A stretch of DNA of 40,437 nucleotides. It comes from Enterobacter cancerogenus. GTDB taxonomy: Bacteria > Pseudomonadota > Gammaproteobacteria > Enterobacterales > Enterobacteriaceae. Of the stretch, positions 30,969-39,443 are shown in pieces. Made by a program: the position numbers and the translations under genes. Location of the stretch: the NCBI GenBank assembly GCA_000773965.1, contig JRUP01000030.1, positions 1-40,437 of the forward strand. Reading direction: 5' to 3'. The notes beneath the pieces were generated by a model. It saw only the letters and a list, made by a program, of their open reading frames with translations, did not search any database and was not told the DNA's origin. Each line of letters begins with the position of its first letter. The first letter of the stretch is position 1.

Positions 30969-32477
30969 ATGCTTAGTATAAGACGTAAAAAGGTTAAACC
31001 GATGCGGTTGAAGGACGTGACAATCATTGATGATGCTCGTCTGAAAAAGGCGATTACCGCCGCCGCTCTGGGTAATGCTATGGAGTGGTTCGATTTTGGG
31101 GTATACGGCTATGTCGCAGCCGTTTTGGGCAAAGTTTTTTTCCCGGGTGCCTCGCCTGGCATTCAGATCATCGCCGCTTTAGGCACATTCTCGGTTCCGT
31201 TCATCATTCGTCCGCTAGGAGGAATGTTCTTTGGCGTATTGGGTGATAAATACGGCCGTCAGAAGATTCTCGCCATCACCATCATATTGATGACCTTCAG
31301 CACCTTCAGTATCGGACTCATTCCCTCCTATGCCACCATCGGCTTTTGGGCACCGGTCTTGCTGTTAATTGCAAAAATGGTGCAAGGATTCTCGGTGGGA
31401 GGCGAATATACCGGTGCTTCCATCTTTGTTGCGGAGTACTCACCCGACCGTAAACGCGGATTTTTAGGCAGCTGGCTTGATTTCGGTTCGCTGGTTGGCT
31501 TCGTCTGTGGCGCCGGTGTCGTTGTGCTGCTCACCACGATCCTGGGCCAGGAAACCTTCAATGACTGGGGCTGGCGCATTCCCTTCTTTATGGCGTTGCC
31601 GCTGGGCTTAGTCGGCCTTTACCTGCGTCATGCGCTCGAAGAAACTCCGGCATTCCAGAAGCATGTGGATTCACTGGAAGAAGGTTCCAAACAAGGTCTT
31701 AGCGAAGGCCCTTCTGTTCCTTTCAAAGAGATTGCACGCAAACACTGGCGGAATCTGATCTCCTGCATCGGCATCGTTATCACCACCAACGTGGCGTACT
31801 ACATGCTGCTGACTTACGTGCCGAGTTATCTGACCCACAATCTGCACTATTCAGAAGACCGTGGTGTTTTGATCATTGTGGTTATCATGCTGGCGATGCT
31901 GTTTGTGCAACCGGTGATGGGATTGCTCAGTGATAAATTTGGACGTCGTCCCTTTATCATTATTGGTAGCGTGGCAATGGTGCTGTTATCCATTCCATCC
32001 TTTATGCTGATTACCCATCACAGCCTGGTCGCACTCTTTTTTGGATTGTTGATTCAGGCGGTCATACTCAACTGTCTGATTGGCGTGATGGCCTCGACCC
32101 TGCCCGCGTTATTCCCGACTGAAGTGCGATACAGCGCGTTGGCCAGCACCTATAACATCTCCATTTTGGTTGCGGGTATTACCCCTACCCTTACCGCCTG
32201 GTTAGTGGAAGTGACAGGCAACCTTTATATGCCAGCATGGTATTTGATGGTGGTGGGTGCGATTGGCGTAGTGACCGGTTTTACCGTGAGAGAAACCGCT
32301 AACAAACCGCTGTATGGTGATACCCCAGCGGCTTCCTCGCTTGAAGAAGCCAAAGAGTTGCTGCAGGAGCATCATGATGGCATTGAGCAGCGCATCGAGG
32401 ATATTGATGAACAAATTGAGGAGTTGAAGAATAAACGCCGCAATTTAGTTGCTCAGCATCCGGAAATAACGCAATAA
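30969..32477 (+). CDS. proP: Osmoprotectant/proton symporter ProP
   Basis: MFS-family symporter that imports proline, glycine betaine, ectoine and similar osmolytes during hyperosmotic stress. The 502 residues align with E. coli ProP (500) through almost the whole length: KKVKP at the N-terminus, LKDVTIIDDARLKKAITAA, AMEWFDFGVYGY, GDKYGRQKILAIT, FSVGGEYTGASIF, EYSPDRKRGF and RHALEETPAFQ. The C-terminal domain is a heptad-like coiled coil (IEQRIEDIDEQIEELKNKRRNL), the element that sets the osmotic set-point in E. coli ProP. The ATG at 30969 is chosen from its AAGGGA spacing; upstream TTG and ATG starts add up to seven residues. A terminator follows. Its neighbour is an MscS channel, so uptake and release of osmolytes are encoded side by side. 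Confidence 0.96.
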   Translation: MLSIRRKKVKPMRLKDVTIIDDARLKKAITAAALGNAMEWFDFGVYGYVAAVLGKVFFPGASPGIQIIAALGTFSVPFIIRPLGGMFFGVLGDKYGRQKILAITIILMTFSTFSIGLIPSYATIGFWAPVLLLIAKMVQGFSVGGEYTGASIFVAEYSPDRKRGFLGSWLDFGSLVGFVCGAGVVVLLTTILGQETFNDWGWRIPFFMALPLGLVGLYLRHALEETPAFQKHVDSLEEGSKQGLSEGPSVPFKEIARKHWRNLISCIGIVITTNVAYYMLLTYVPSYLTHNLHYSEDRGVLIIVVIMLAMLFVQPVMGLLSDKFGRRPFIIIGSVAMVLLSIPSFMLITHHSLVALFFGLLIQAVILNCLIGVMASTLPALFPTEVRYSALASTYNISILVAGITPTLTAWLVEVTGNLYMPAWYLMVVGAIGVVTGFTVRETANKPLYGDTPAASSLEEAKELLQEHHDGIEQRIEDIDEQIEELKNKRRNLVAQHPEITQ

Positions 32478-32482
32478 ATAAT

Positions 32483-32508
32483 AACCGCTGCTTTAGGGCA
32501 GCGGTTTT
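32483..32508 (+). terminator. Rho-independent terminator of proP
   Basis: AACCGCTGC - TTTAGG - GCAGCGGTT followed by TTCCCC: a 9-bp stem starting six bases after the proP stop. The T-run is short. Confidence 0.7.
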
Positions 32509-32548
32509 CCCCTCAAACACTCTGCCTGACACAGAACACTCATTATCG

Positions 32549-32557
32549 TCTATACTT
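32549..32557 (+). promoter_or_regulatory. Candidate RpoS-type -10 element for the MscS gene
   Basis: TCTATACTT matches the sigma-S preferred extended -10 (TCTAYACTT) in full. It lies about 200 bp before the MscS start; a CTGACA hexamer at 32526 is a possible -35 with a long 19-bp spacer. E. coli mscS is induced through RpoS, which makes this plausible. Confidence 0.45.
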
Positions 32558-32714
32558 TCAGTGAGTTGGTTTATTACTTTAAATTAAACTTCGCTAATGA
32601 AGATGAAGTTGTTTTTATCAGAATCAATGAGCTGTATTAAGTCTATTTCATTATTAGCGATTAGATAATTAGCAGAGAACCGGACAGACAACGGTTACTG
32701 AATTTTTAATTTAC

Positions 32715-32735
32715 CTGACAACGATATATTGTCAG
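32715..32735. promoter_or_regulatory. Hairpin in the leader of the MscS gene
   Basis: CTGACAA - CGATATA - TTGTCAG, perfect 7-bp arms, ending 19 bases before the ATG and just ahead of the GAGGG ribosome-binding site. It could be a translational control element or an operator. Confidence 0.4.
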
Positions 32736-32754
32736 CTGAGAATGAGGGAAAATA

Positions 32755-33843
32755 ATGCCATCGATATTTGATGAGTTATCTGACGCCCCTTCATGGGTGC
32801 CTGCTGTGTTACTTGTCACCCTCTCGCTTCTCGCGGGATTTCTGGCTCGATTTTTACTGCTTAGGTTTATACGTTATTGGCAGGATCGCGACAGGAAACT
32901 GTTCAAGTCACTTGAGAAGCATCTTCGTGGATCAATGTTTCTGTTTATTCCACTGATGTTAATCAACGTCGGAGCCGAGTATGTGAATATTCACCCCGAT
33001 TCGCTTTCGTTTATTACCCCCACACTGAATGTTTTTATCATTCTGTCATTGTGCTCGATCTTGATTAGATTGACCAACGTCGCGCAGGACATGCTATTTA
33101 TTCGCTATGATATTAATCTGTCAAACAACCTGCGCGCCAGGAAGATTCGCACCCAGATCATTTATGTCAAAAAGGTCGCGATTGTTCTGCTTGTGTCCTT
33201 CTGCCTTTCCCTGATTCTTATCAGCATTCCCGGCGTAAGAAAATTCGGCACCACTATCCTCGCCGGAGCTGGGGTGGCAGGCATCATTATTGGTTTTGCG
33301 CTGCAGAAGTCACTGGTTAATCTGTTCGCTGGCATTCAGATCGCCTTCACACAACCGATCAAAATTGATGATGCGGTTGTGGTTGAAAATGAATGGGGTT
33401 GGATTGAGGAGATTAATCTGACCTATGTTGTAGTGCGTATCTGGGACCTGCGCCGTCTGGTGCTGCCAATTACCTATTTTACCGAGAACGCCTTCCAGAA
33501 CTGGACGCGCAATAATGCCCAAATATTGGGTTCAGTATTTCTTTACCTCGATTACTCGATGCCATTAGAGCCACTGCGTCAGCATTTTGAAAAAGTCCTG
33601 AGTGAAACCAAACTTTGGGATCAACAAACGCAGGTGCTTCAGGTGACCGATACCACTGATAAAACCATGACAATTCGTTTATTGATGACCGCGCAGAACT
33701 CCCCAACCGCCTGGGATTTGCGCTGCTACGTGCGCGAGAAGATGATTGAGTTTATTCAACAGAATTATCCGCAGAGTCTTCCTCATGTGCGGGCGACGTT
33801 GACCGAGGCCGCAGAATCGAATAACACGAAAACTCAATCTTAG
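32755..33843 (+). CDS. MscS-family mechanosensitive channel
   Basis: Membrane-tension-gated channel that releases solutes on hypo-osmotic shock. The 362 residues include four hydrophobic segments (about 15-37, 60-78, 83-104, 135-155), then the pore helix and its extension, KFGTTILAGAGVAGIIIGFALQ with the Gly/Ala-packed face of MscS TM3, followed by KSLVNLFAGIQIAFTQPIKIDDAVVV, the canonical start of the beta domain. It is longer than E. coli MscS (286), with an extra N-terminal segment as in YbdG/YnaI-like members. GAGGG lies upstream of the ATG. The previous gene, proP, covers the opposite osmotic response. A candidate sigma-S promoter and a leader hairpin suggest regulation at two levels. 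Confidence 0.94.
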   Translation: MPSIFDELSDAPSWVPAVLLVTLSLLAGFLARFLLLRFIRYWQDRDRKLFKSLEKHLRGSMFLFIPLMLINVGAEYVNIHPDSLSFITPTLNVFIILSLCSILIRLTNVAQDMLFIRYDINLSNNLRARKIRTQIIYVKKVAIVLLVSFCLSLILISIPGVRKFGTTILAGAGVAGIIIGFALQKSLVNLFAGIQIAFTQPIKIDDAVVVENEWGWIEEINLTYVVVRIWDLRRLVLPITYFTENAFQNWTRNNAQILGSVFLYLDYSMPLEPLRQHFEKVLSETKLWDQQTQVLQVTDTTDKTMTIRLLMTAQNSPTAWDLRCYVREKMIEFIQQNYPQSLPHVRATLTEAAESNNTKTQS

Positions 33844-33909
33844 ATCACCCTCTTTTCTGCACTTTAGAGTGGCAGTTCATACATGGGTAAGTATCTACGT
33901 TGGGACACG

Positions 33910-33932
33910 AGCAGGGTGGACATCGCCCTGCT
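33910..33932. terminator. Possible hairpin terminator between MscS and HTH genes
   Basis: AGCAGGG (33910-33916) and CCCTGCT (33926-33932) form a 7-bp stem around a 9-base loop between converging genes. A TCCTTTTC stretch follows 16 bases later. Evidence is modest. Confidence 0.4.
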
Positions 33933-33998
33933 GTCGTCCTCAGTCCTTTTCGCCTAAAACAACAACAAAACAGACTGCCCAAAGCCGCCAGTTGTTCT

Positions 33999-34214
33999 TC
34001 AGTGCCCACGCCGCGCCCGCATCATCGCCAGCCTGAACTGGCGGACATCTTGTGGCGTCCAGCAGCGGCAGGACAACGGCGCGGTATCGTCAACCGCGGC
34101 GGGTAGCGGGACTTTCTCTAGCGTGCCACGATTGCATATCGCACAGGCTAAAGTGGCAGAGGGCACGCCAAGATAGCGCGCCACCTCCGGCAAGGTCATC
34201 AGTGTAGTACGCAT
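33999..34214 (-). CDS. Small HTH protein with four cysteines (AlpA/excisionase-like)
   Basis: A 71-residue probable DNA-binding protein. The second of two adjacent ATGs, at 34214, is chosen because AGGAGG stands five bases upstream. Residues 7-32 (TLPEVARYLGVPSATLACAIC) fit the helix-turn-helix of AlpA, excisionase or MerR-N-like proteins. Four cysteines, C24-x-x-C27 and C49-x-C51, could bind zinc or form a redox switch. It stands alone and no integrase is nearby. Similar small orphan HTH proteins are found in enterobacteria, usually with unknown targets. It could be a remnant of a mobile element or an independent regulator. Confidence 0.7.
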   Translation of the reverse strand: MRTTLMTLPEVARYLGVPSATLACAICNRGTLEKVPLPAAVDDTAPLSCRCWTPQDVRQFRLAMMRARRGH

Positions 34215-34318
34215 CATAACCTCCTCGTTGCATGTGATTTAACTGACATGGTTGAGCAGTTTTCAGCGTAATTTTATGATCGCGATCAGGTGATGAATTA
34301 TTTTTGGTTAAAAAATAA

Positions 34319-34810
34319 TCAAAGCGTCATCAGCATCTCGTGCCACGCCATGCCGCCGTGATCGGACGCCGAAGGTTTGATGTACTGATAGCCGAACTTC
34401 TTATACAGATCAACGTGATGGGTTTTGCACATCAAATGAATGGTCTGCTTATCCATCTGCTTCATAAGCTTGATAAACTGTTGCATCATCAGTGTGCTGT
34501 AACCTTTACCCTGATAAGCCGGATCGAGCACCACTGACATAATTACCACGTTAGATGCTGCAGGATCGTGCCCGATTAACTCCTTAAATTCCTCATCTGA
34601 CATCACCACATCCCAGGCGCAACCTGCGTTGATAAAGCCAATGACTTGGCCCTCGCTTTCAAGGCACATAAACCCTTGAGGATACTGTGCGATGCGGGTG
34701 GCAATTTTCTCTCGCGTGGCAGCCTCATCGCCTTCGTAGGCGTTAATTTCAATGGCATAGCAGCGATCAACATCGGCTAAGGTGGCATTTCTAAACGTTA
34801 AATTCGACAC
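34319..34810 (-). CDS. GNAT acetyltransferase
   Basis: Acetyl-CoA-dependent N-acetyltransferase of 163 residues. I start it at GTG 34810 because GAGGG stands five bases before it, giving the natural N-terminus SNLTFRNATLADVDRCYAIE. ATG codons at 34834 and 34831 lack a ribosome-binding site. The acetyl-CoA motif A reads VVIMSVVLDPAYQGKGYSTLMMQQFI, with the V-x-P-x-x-Q-G-K-G pattern, and the fold closes with HHVDLYKKFGYQYI (Y-x-x-F-G-F/Y). The sequence resembles small AANAT-like acetyltransferases found in bacteria and yeast. It is divergent from a LysR gene across 84 bp. The acceptor is unknown. Confidence 0.88.
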   Translation of the reverse strand: MSNLTFRNATLADVDRCYAIEINAYEGDEAATREKIATRIAQYPQGFMCLESEGQVIGFINAGCAWDVVMSDEEFKELIGHDPAASNVVIMSVVLDPAYQGKGYSTLMMQQFIKLMKQMDKQTIHLMCKTHHVDLYKKFGYQYIKPSASDHGGMAWHEMLMTL

Positions 34811-34894
34811 AACTACCCTCTGGATTAACATCACAATGCACGCTATTTTACCGATAAATCACCATGAACCTACTGCATTGTCTTCAGGATAATC

Positions 34895-35815
34895 ATGAAC
34901 AACGTGCATCTCATGCTGCGCCAACTCGACCTCAATTTACTGCTGGTGTTTGCCGCGCTCTATCGCCAGCGCAGTGTCACCGCCGCCGCAAATGAATTGG
35001 CCTTGAGTCCCTCGGCATTAAGTCACGCGTTGGCACGCCTGCGTGTCTCACTGGACGATCCGCTTTTTATCCGTCAGGGAAATGCAATGTTACCCAGCGC
35101 GAAAGCGGAACTGCTCGCGCCCGGCATTATCAATGCCCTGGACGCGCTGGTGGGGAGCCTTAACAGCCGAAACGATTTTGACCCGCTCACCAGCCATCAG
35201 GTTTTCCGCTTTGCCGTGACGGATTACACCGCTACCGCCCTTCTGCCCACGTTGATTTCCCATCTGCAACAGCAGGCACCCAATGTAGTGATCAAGGTGG
35301 TGTATTCACGCGGCTATGATGCGTTTGAGGATTTGATGGCGGGCAAGGTGGATTTTGCCATCGGTTTTGAGGATGGAGTCACCACCCCAAGACGTGGCAT
35401 CAACACTATCGAATGTTTCGAGGATAACTACGTAGTTGCGGTTCGTCAGGGGCATCCGTTTATCCGCGATGCGCTCACCTATGAGGATTACCTGAGCGTG
35501 GGACATGTGGTGGTTAATCCGTGGAATGAGCAACGCGGCGTGATTGACCGAATACTCGACGCGCAAGGAATTCAGCGCAAAGTGGTGGTGGAACTGCCGA
35601 GTCTGATGACTGCACCATTGATCATCGCCAGCACGGATCTGGCTATCGCGTTACCGCAACGTGCCGTGACATCCTTGTTTGGCGCGGCAGACTTGAAAAT
35701 TTTCCCGACGCCCTTTCCTACCCCGCATTATGCGTTACGCGTTTACTACAATCCGGCGCTGGCGAACAGCGCCGGACATCAATGGCTACGCGAACAAATT
35801 GCGCAGGTCGTGTGA
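34895..35815 (+). CDS. LysR-family transcriptional regulator
   Basis: The 306-residue regulator begins with LRQLDLNLLLVFAALYRQRSVT and AAANELALSPSALSHALARLR, the LysR HTH (about 8-65), followed by DPLFIRQGNAMLPSAKAE. The effector domain (about 95-300) contains FRFAVTDYTATALLPTL and ALPQRAV, typical of the NahR/NodD-like subgroup. AGGA lies five bases before the ATG. The gene is divergent from a GNAT gene and its end almost touches the convergent Gfo/Idh/MocA gene (1 nt apart). The divergent acetyltransferase is the most likely target by position. No clear T-N11-A box is called in the 84-bp gap. Confidence 0.9.
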   Translation: MNNVHLMLRQLDLNLLLVFAALYRQRSVTAAANELALSPSALSHALARLRVSLDDPLFIRQGNAMLPSAKAELLAPGIINALDALVGSLNSRNDFDPLTSHQVFRFAVTDYTATALLPTLISHLQQQAPNVVIKVVYSRGYDAFEDLMAGKVDFAIGFEDGVTTPRRGINTIECFEDNYVVAVRQGHPFIRDALTYEDYLSVGHVVVNPWNEQRGVIDRILDAQGIQRKVVVELPSLMTAPLIIASTDLAIALPQRAVTSLFGAADLKIFPTPFPTPHYALRVYYNPALANSAGHQWLREQIAQVV

Positions 35816-35816
35816 A

Positions 35817-36842
35817 TCACGCCAGTTCCACAACCCGATTTTCACGTGCGCTAACAAAAGCAGCATCCAGTACCGCCAGGACTTCAATCGCCTGTTCCGG
35901 CGTCACCGGAGGTTCGCTGCCATTGCGCACCGCTTGAGCAAAAGCTTCGTAATAGGCGTGATAGGCACCTTGTTCAGAAGGCACCCGTTCTGAGCCTTGC
36001 GGCGTATTGAGCGTGCCCCAGCGCTCAGGCTGCTCATAGCCCCATGCATCCCGATCGTCCGCCGGACGCTGGCCCGCAAAAATGGCCTGCGCCTGCACAT
36101 CCGTCCCTTGTGAAACAAAGCTACCGGCATCGCCATACAGACGAAACTCACGGCAAACAAAGCGATTCAGTTTGGTGGCGGAAAGATAGGATTTAGTCCC
36201 GTTGTGATGGGTCAGCGTCAGCACAAAGCTGGCGTCGGTCGGCCCTTCCGGCAGGTCGATAATATCCAACTGAGCATAAACCGATTTTACCGGCCCCAAC
36301 AGGAACAGCGCCTGATCGACAATATGACTGCCTAAATCACGCAGCAAACCGCCGGTTTCGCCGCCTTCGAGGGTATTGGCATCGTCAAAATCCATACGAT
36401 TATGCATACGCCACACTTTTCCCACGCGATTTTGCTCAATCAGTTTTTTTAGCGTGCGCACATCATGGTCAAAACGACGGTTGTGATACACGCTCAATAC
36501 GACGCCTTTCGCTTTTGCGGCATTGGCCAACTCACGCCCCGTTTTCGCGTCGGGTGCAAAGGGTTTGTCGGCAATCACCGCCACACCCGCAGCAATCGCT
36601 TCCAGCACCAGTTCGCGGCGCGTTTGCGGTGGTGTCGTGATCGTGACGGCATCGACACCTGCCGCCAGCATGTCGGTCAGGCTGGCATAGATCGGAATGT
36701 CGGGAAAATCCGCTCTCACGCGTGCAATAGTGGCTGGCGCACGCGCCACGATGCCCGCTAACTCCACGCCCTCAGCCGCATTAATGAATGGCGCGTGAAA
36801 GTGTTTGCCGCCCGTTCCATAGCCCACGATACCGATTTTCAT
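35817..36842 (-). CDS. Gfo/Idh/MocA-family NAD(P)-dependent oxidoreductase
   Basis: Sugar or inositol dehydrogenase-like enzyme of 341 residues. The ATG at 36842 has GGAGG a few bases upstream and begins right at the Rossmann motif, MKIGIVGYGTGG (G7-x-G-x-x-G12); the longer frame to 36878 is not needed. The family EKP motif appears as ADKPFA (Lys93), and the catalytic-domain Asp-His region as LLRDLGSHIVDQALFLLG. The sequence is close to E. coli YdgJ/YhhX-type proteins of unknown substrate. It lies at the end of three minus-strand oxidoreductase genes, but the gap to the next gene upstream is 119 bp, so a separate promoter is possible. Confidence 0.92.
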   Translation of the reverse strand: MKIGIVGYGTGGKHFHAPFINAAEGVELAGIVARAPATIARVRADFPDIPIYASLTDMLAAGVDAVTITTPPQTRRELVLEAIAAGVAVIADKPFAPDAKTGRELANAAKAKGVVLSVYHNRRFDHDVRTLKKLIEQNRVGKVWRMHNRMDFDDANTLEGGETGGLLRDLGSHIVDQALFLLGPVKSVYAQLDIIDLPEGPTDASFVLTLTHHNGTKSYLSATKLNRFVCREFRLYGDAGSFVSQGTDVQAQAIFAGQRPADDRDAWGYEQPERWGTLNTPQGSERVPSEQGAYHAYYEAFAQAVRNGSEPPVTPEQAIEVLAVLDAAFVSARENRVVELA

Positions 36843-36961
36843 GCTGCCTCCTTGTGATAGAGAAGAGTAGTAAGGCAATCAGTAATAACATAATCGCAAC
36901 AACTAAAACTGCTCGCTCACGCAAAAATGGCACAAAAATATCATTTTTAGGAAAAATGGCT

Positions 36962-38143
36962 TTACTGTGCCGCAGGGAAGTTACGTTTAATCGGCGCAAA
37001 GTCACTGGCGTTTTTGCCTAATAGTCGCTGAGGGCGGAAATCTGCCAGCAACTCACTGGCCTGATCCTGCACCAGTTCCTGCGCCACCAGCTTGCCAATC
37101 AACGGTGACAATGTGATTCCACTATGTGTCACTGCCACATACACACGCTGATGAGGCGTGACGTAGCCGATGGCAGGTAATCCATCCGCCGGTCTGGCGC
37201 GTTGACCAATCACAATGTTCTCAATCTGCAATTCGCCTGCATCTGCAAACAACGCGTGGTAGCGAACGCGGAACGCCTGCGCAATATCGCCATGGCACGA
37301 AGGTGGGGCAGCAGGGTCGGCAAGGTCATCCAGCGCCAGTGCCTGCAACAGCAATCGCCCGCCGCCGTCCGGGCGCACGTTGAGCTGAGGAGAGATTATA
37401 TTGGTTGCCAGCGATAGCGGCTGTGGCGCCGTGCGTGCCAGGAAACTACAGGCCACCGCGTTGGGTTTGCTGGTATCGAGCAGCGCCAGATCAAGATGGA
37501 GGGTGTTAAGCAGTTGATTGGCCCAGCGGCCGGTGGCAATCACCACGCGATCACCCTGCCACTGTTCCCCGTTTACCAGATGCAGCGTGACGCCATCAGC
37601 TTGTTCGCTAAGACGTTCAATGGCGTGATGCTGATGCAATATCGCTCCGTTGGCACGCGCTTCAGACCAGAGTCGCGAGAGATACAGTGCAGGATGCAAT
37701 ACTGATTCGGTTGGAAAGTGCCAGATACTGCCACTTACCGCCTGTGAACGCAGCTCAGGCACTTCTCGCTGCAACGCATCCGGGGTTACCTCGTGCGCTG
37801 GGTAGCCCAGCGATTGCAGTGAGGTGACGCGTTGATGCAATCTCTGTTGCGCATCTCCCTCTGCCGCCCACTCCCATGTGCCGCAGGTTTCCAGCCAGCG
37901 CAGTCCATTCGGTTGCGACAGCTGTAACCTGGCATGCTCCTCCATAGAAAGCGCATTGAGTTGGTGATAGCTAAGAGGCTGTTTACCATTGGAGTTGACC
38001 CAGGCGAAGGTGGTGCTGCTGGTGCCGGCACCAATATGCTGCTGTTCAAAAATCGTAACCTGTACGCCCTGCAAGGCTAATGCGCGCGCCACCGCTAAAC
38101 CGATGACGCCGCCGCCCACTATCGCAATCTTTTGAGTTGTCAT
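36962..38143 (-). CDS. FAD-dependent oxidoreductase, DAO/DadA family
   Basis: Amino-acid or amine oxidoreductase-like flavoprotein of 393 residues. The ATG at 38143 has AGGAG five bases upstream and places the FAD dinucleotide fold at the start: KIAIVGGGVIGLAVARAL with G10-x-G-x-x-G15 and Glu33 ending the second strand. The FAD-domain ending appears as IGQRARPADGLPAIGYV and VYVAVTHSGITLSPLIGKLVAQEL, as in DadA, SoxB and related proteins. An earlier in-frame ATG at 38200 adds 19 residues ahead of the fold. It is not DadA itself: dadX and the usual length of 432 are missing. Nearby is a D-2-hydroxyacid dehydrogenase gene, suggesting joint work on D-amino acids or related oxo-acids, but this is inference. 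Confidence 0.9.
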   Translation of the reverse strand: MTTQKIAIVGGGVIGLAVARALALQGVQVTIFEQQHIGAGTSSTTFAWVNSNGKQPLSYHQLNALSMEEHARLQLSQPNGLRWLETCGTWEWAAEGDAQQRLHQRVTSLQSLGYPAHEVTPDALQREVPELRSQAVSGSIWHFPTESVLHPALYLSRLWSEARANGAILHQHHAIERLSEQADGVTLHLVNGEQWQGDRVVIATGRWANQLLNTLHLDLALLDTSKPNAVACSFLARTAPQPLSLATNIISPQLNVRPDGGGRLLLQALALDDLADPAAPPSCHGDIAQAFRVRYHALFADAGELQIENIVIGQRARPADGLPAIGYVTPHQRVYVAVTHSGITLSPLIGKLVAQELVQDQASELLADFRPQRLLGKNASDFAPIKRNFPAAQ

Positions 38144-38260
38144 GAATAGCTCCTGAATGAATAGCCCTATCATAACAACGTTCATCGGCAGAGATTGCAA
38201 TTGCTATATAACGCTTACTGCGCAGGATATAAGAAAATCCTCTGATGCCAGAGAATAAAT

Positions 38261-39202
38261 TTATATCGTCGTCAGCATTTTCCCATTTGAGAAATAGGCC
38301 AGCAAATTCTCCAGCACATTATTCGCCATGCCTTCACGGGTTTCATGGGTGGCACTCGCAATATGTGGGGTTAATAACACATTATCTAATTCACGCAGCG
38401 CAGGATGAATAACCGGTTCTTGCGGGAAAACATCCAGCGCGGCGCCTTTTATCACACCCTGCTGCAATGCCTGGATAAGATCGTTTTCATTCACCACCGT
38501 GCCGCGTGCAATGTTGATCAGCACACCCGATTTCCCCAACGCCGCCAGCACTTTTGCGTCCACCAGCTGGATATTTTCCGGGCTACCCGGCAGCGCCAGC
38601 ACCAGGAAATCACTGAACGCCGCCAGCTGTTCAATGTTCTCACAGCGTTGGTAAGGCACATCTTTTTGACTGCGCGCGGTGTAAGCGATCTCCATACCGA
38701 ATGCCTCAGCACGCCGGGCAATCGCAAGACCAATCGCGCCTAAACCCGCGATGCCCATGCGTTTTCCGCTGGCTTTACTGGAAAGCGAAGTGCCGGTATT
38801 TTCCCACGCGCCAGAGCGGGCGAACTGATGATTGGCCACCAGGTTGCGTGAAAAAGCTAAGGTCAGCGTCATGGCTAAATCGGCGACATCATCGGTGAGA
38901 ATATCGCTGGTGATGCTCAGCTGAATATCATGTGCAGCGGTGTAATTCAGGTCGATACGATCGGTTCCCACCCCAAACACCGCAATCGCTTTACAGGCCG
39001 GCACCTGTTCCAGAATCGACGTTTCTACACCCACGTCACCGCGCGTCACTATGCCTTGAATCTCTTTGCCCTGGCGCTGAAGAAATAGCGCAGGGTCCTG
39101 CTCATTATATAAACGGTGGCAATGAAAATGTTGCGAGAGTTTTTCGTCCAGCTGAGGCATCAGTGGCTGAATAATCAGAATATGGGGTTGCGAAGACATC
39201 AT
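38261..39202 (-). CDS. D-2-hydroxyacid dehydrogenase (hydroxypyruvate/glyoxylate reductase-like)
   Basis: NAD(P)H-dependent reductase of 2-oxo acids, 313 residues. The nucleotide fold has GLGAIG (153-158) followed by TARSQK, where Arg177 suggests NADPH preference. The catalytic Arg233 lies in NIARGTVVNE, Glu262 in DVFPQEP, and His280 in LTPHIAS, completing the family triad. The C-terminus matches hydroxypyruvate reductases (LENLLAYFSNGK). Two adjacent ATGs at 39202 and 39199 are equivalent choices. It lies 117 bp upstream of the flavoprotein gene on the same strand and divergent from crtE. The length and sequence fit the GyaR/HPR-A group, though the physiological substrate is uncertain. Confidence 0.92.
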   Translation of the reverse strand: MMSSQPHILIIQPLMPQLDEKLSQHFHCHRLYNEQDPALFLQRQGKEIQGIVTRGDVGVETSILEQVPACKAIAVFGVGTDRIDLNYTAAHDIQLSITSDILTDDVADLAMTLTLAFSRNLVANHQFARSGAWENTGTSLSSKASGKRMGIAGLGAIGLAIARRAEAFGMEIAYTARSQKDVPYQRCENIEQLAAFSDFLVLALPGSPENIQLVDAKVLAALGKSGVLINIARGTVVNENDLIQALQQGVIKGAALDVFPQEPVIHPALRELDNVLLTPHIASATHETREGMANNVLENLLAYFSNGKMLTTI

Positions 39203-39443
39203 TATTTTCCCGGATGGATAAGCGTGTCGTTTCAGACTACCGGATGAATTTATGTTACGGCATCCTTGTTACTTTTTTCGCTAATAAGATCACGGGGAAA
39301 GTGAACTGAATCCTGGTGGAGAATCAGGTTTTATTTCGGATCTGTCCTTACCGTAATGCGTTGAGCGCGCTGGCGAACTCACCTTACGCAGTCTACGGTT
39401 AATAAAAAAACCATAACAATTCAACTTACCATGGAAAGCCGCT

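Noticed and set aside
33900..34106. 68-residue plus-strand frame opposite the small HTH gene
   Set aside because: The minus-strand gene has AGGAGG and an HTH motif; the plus-strand frame has neither.
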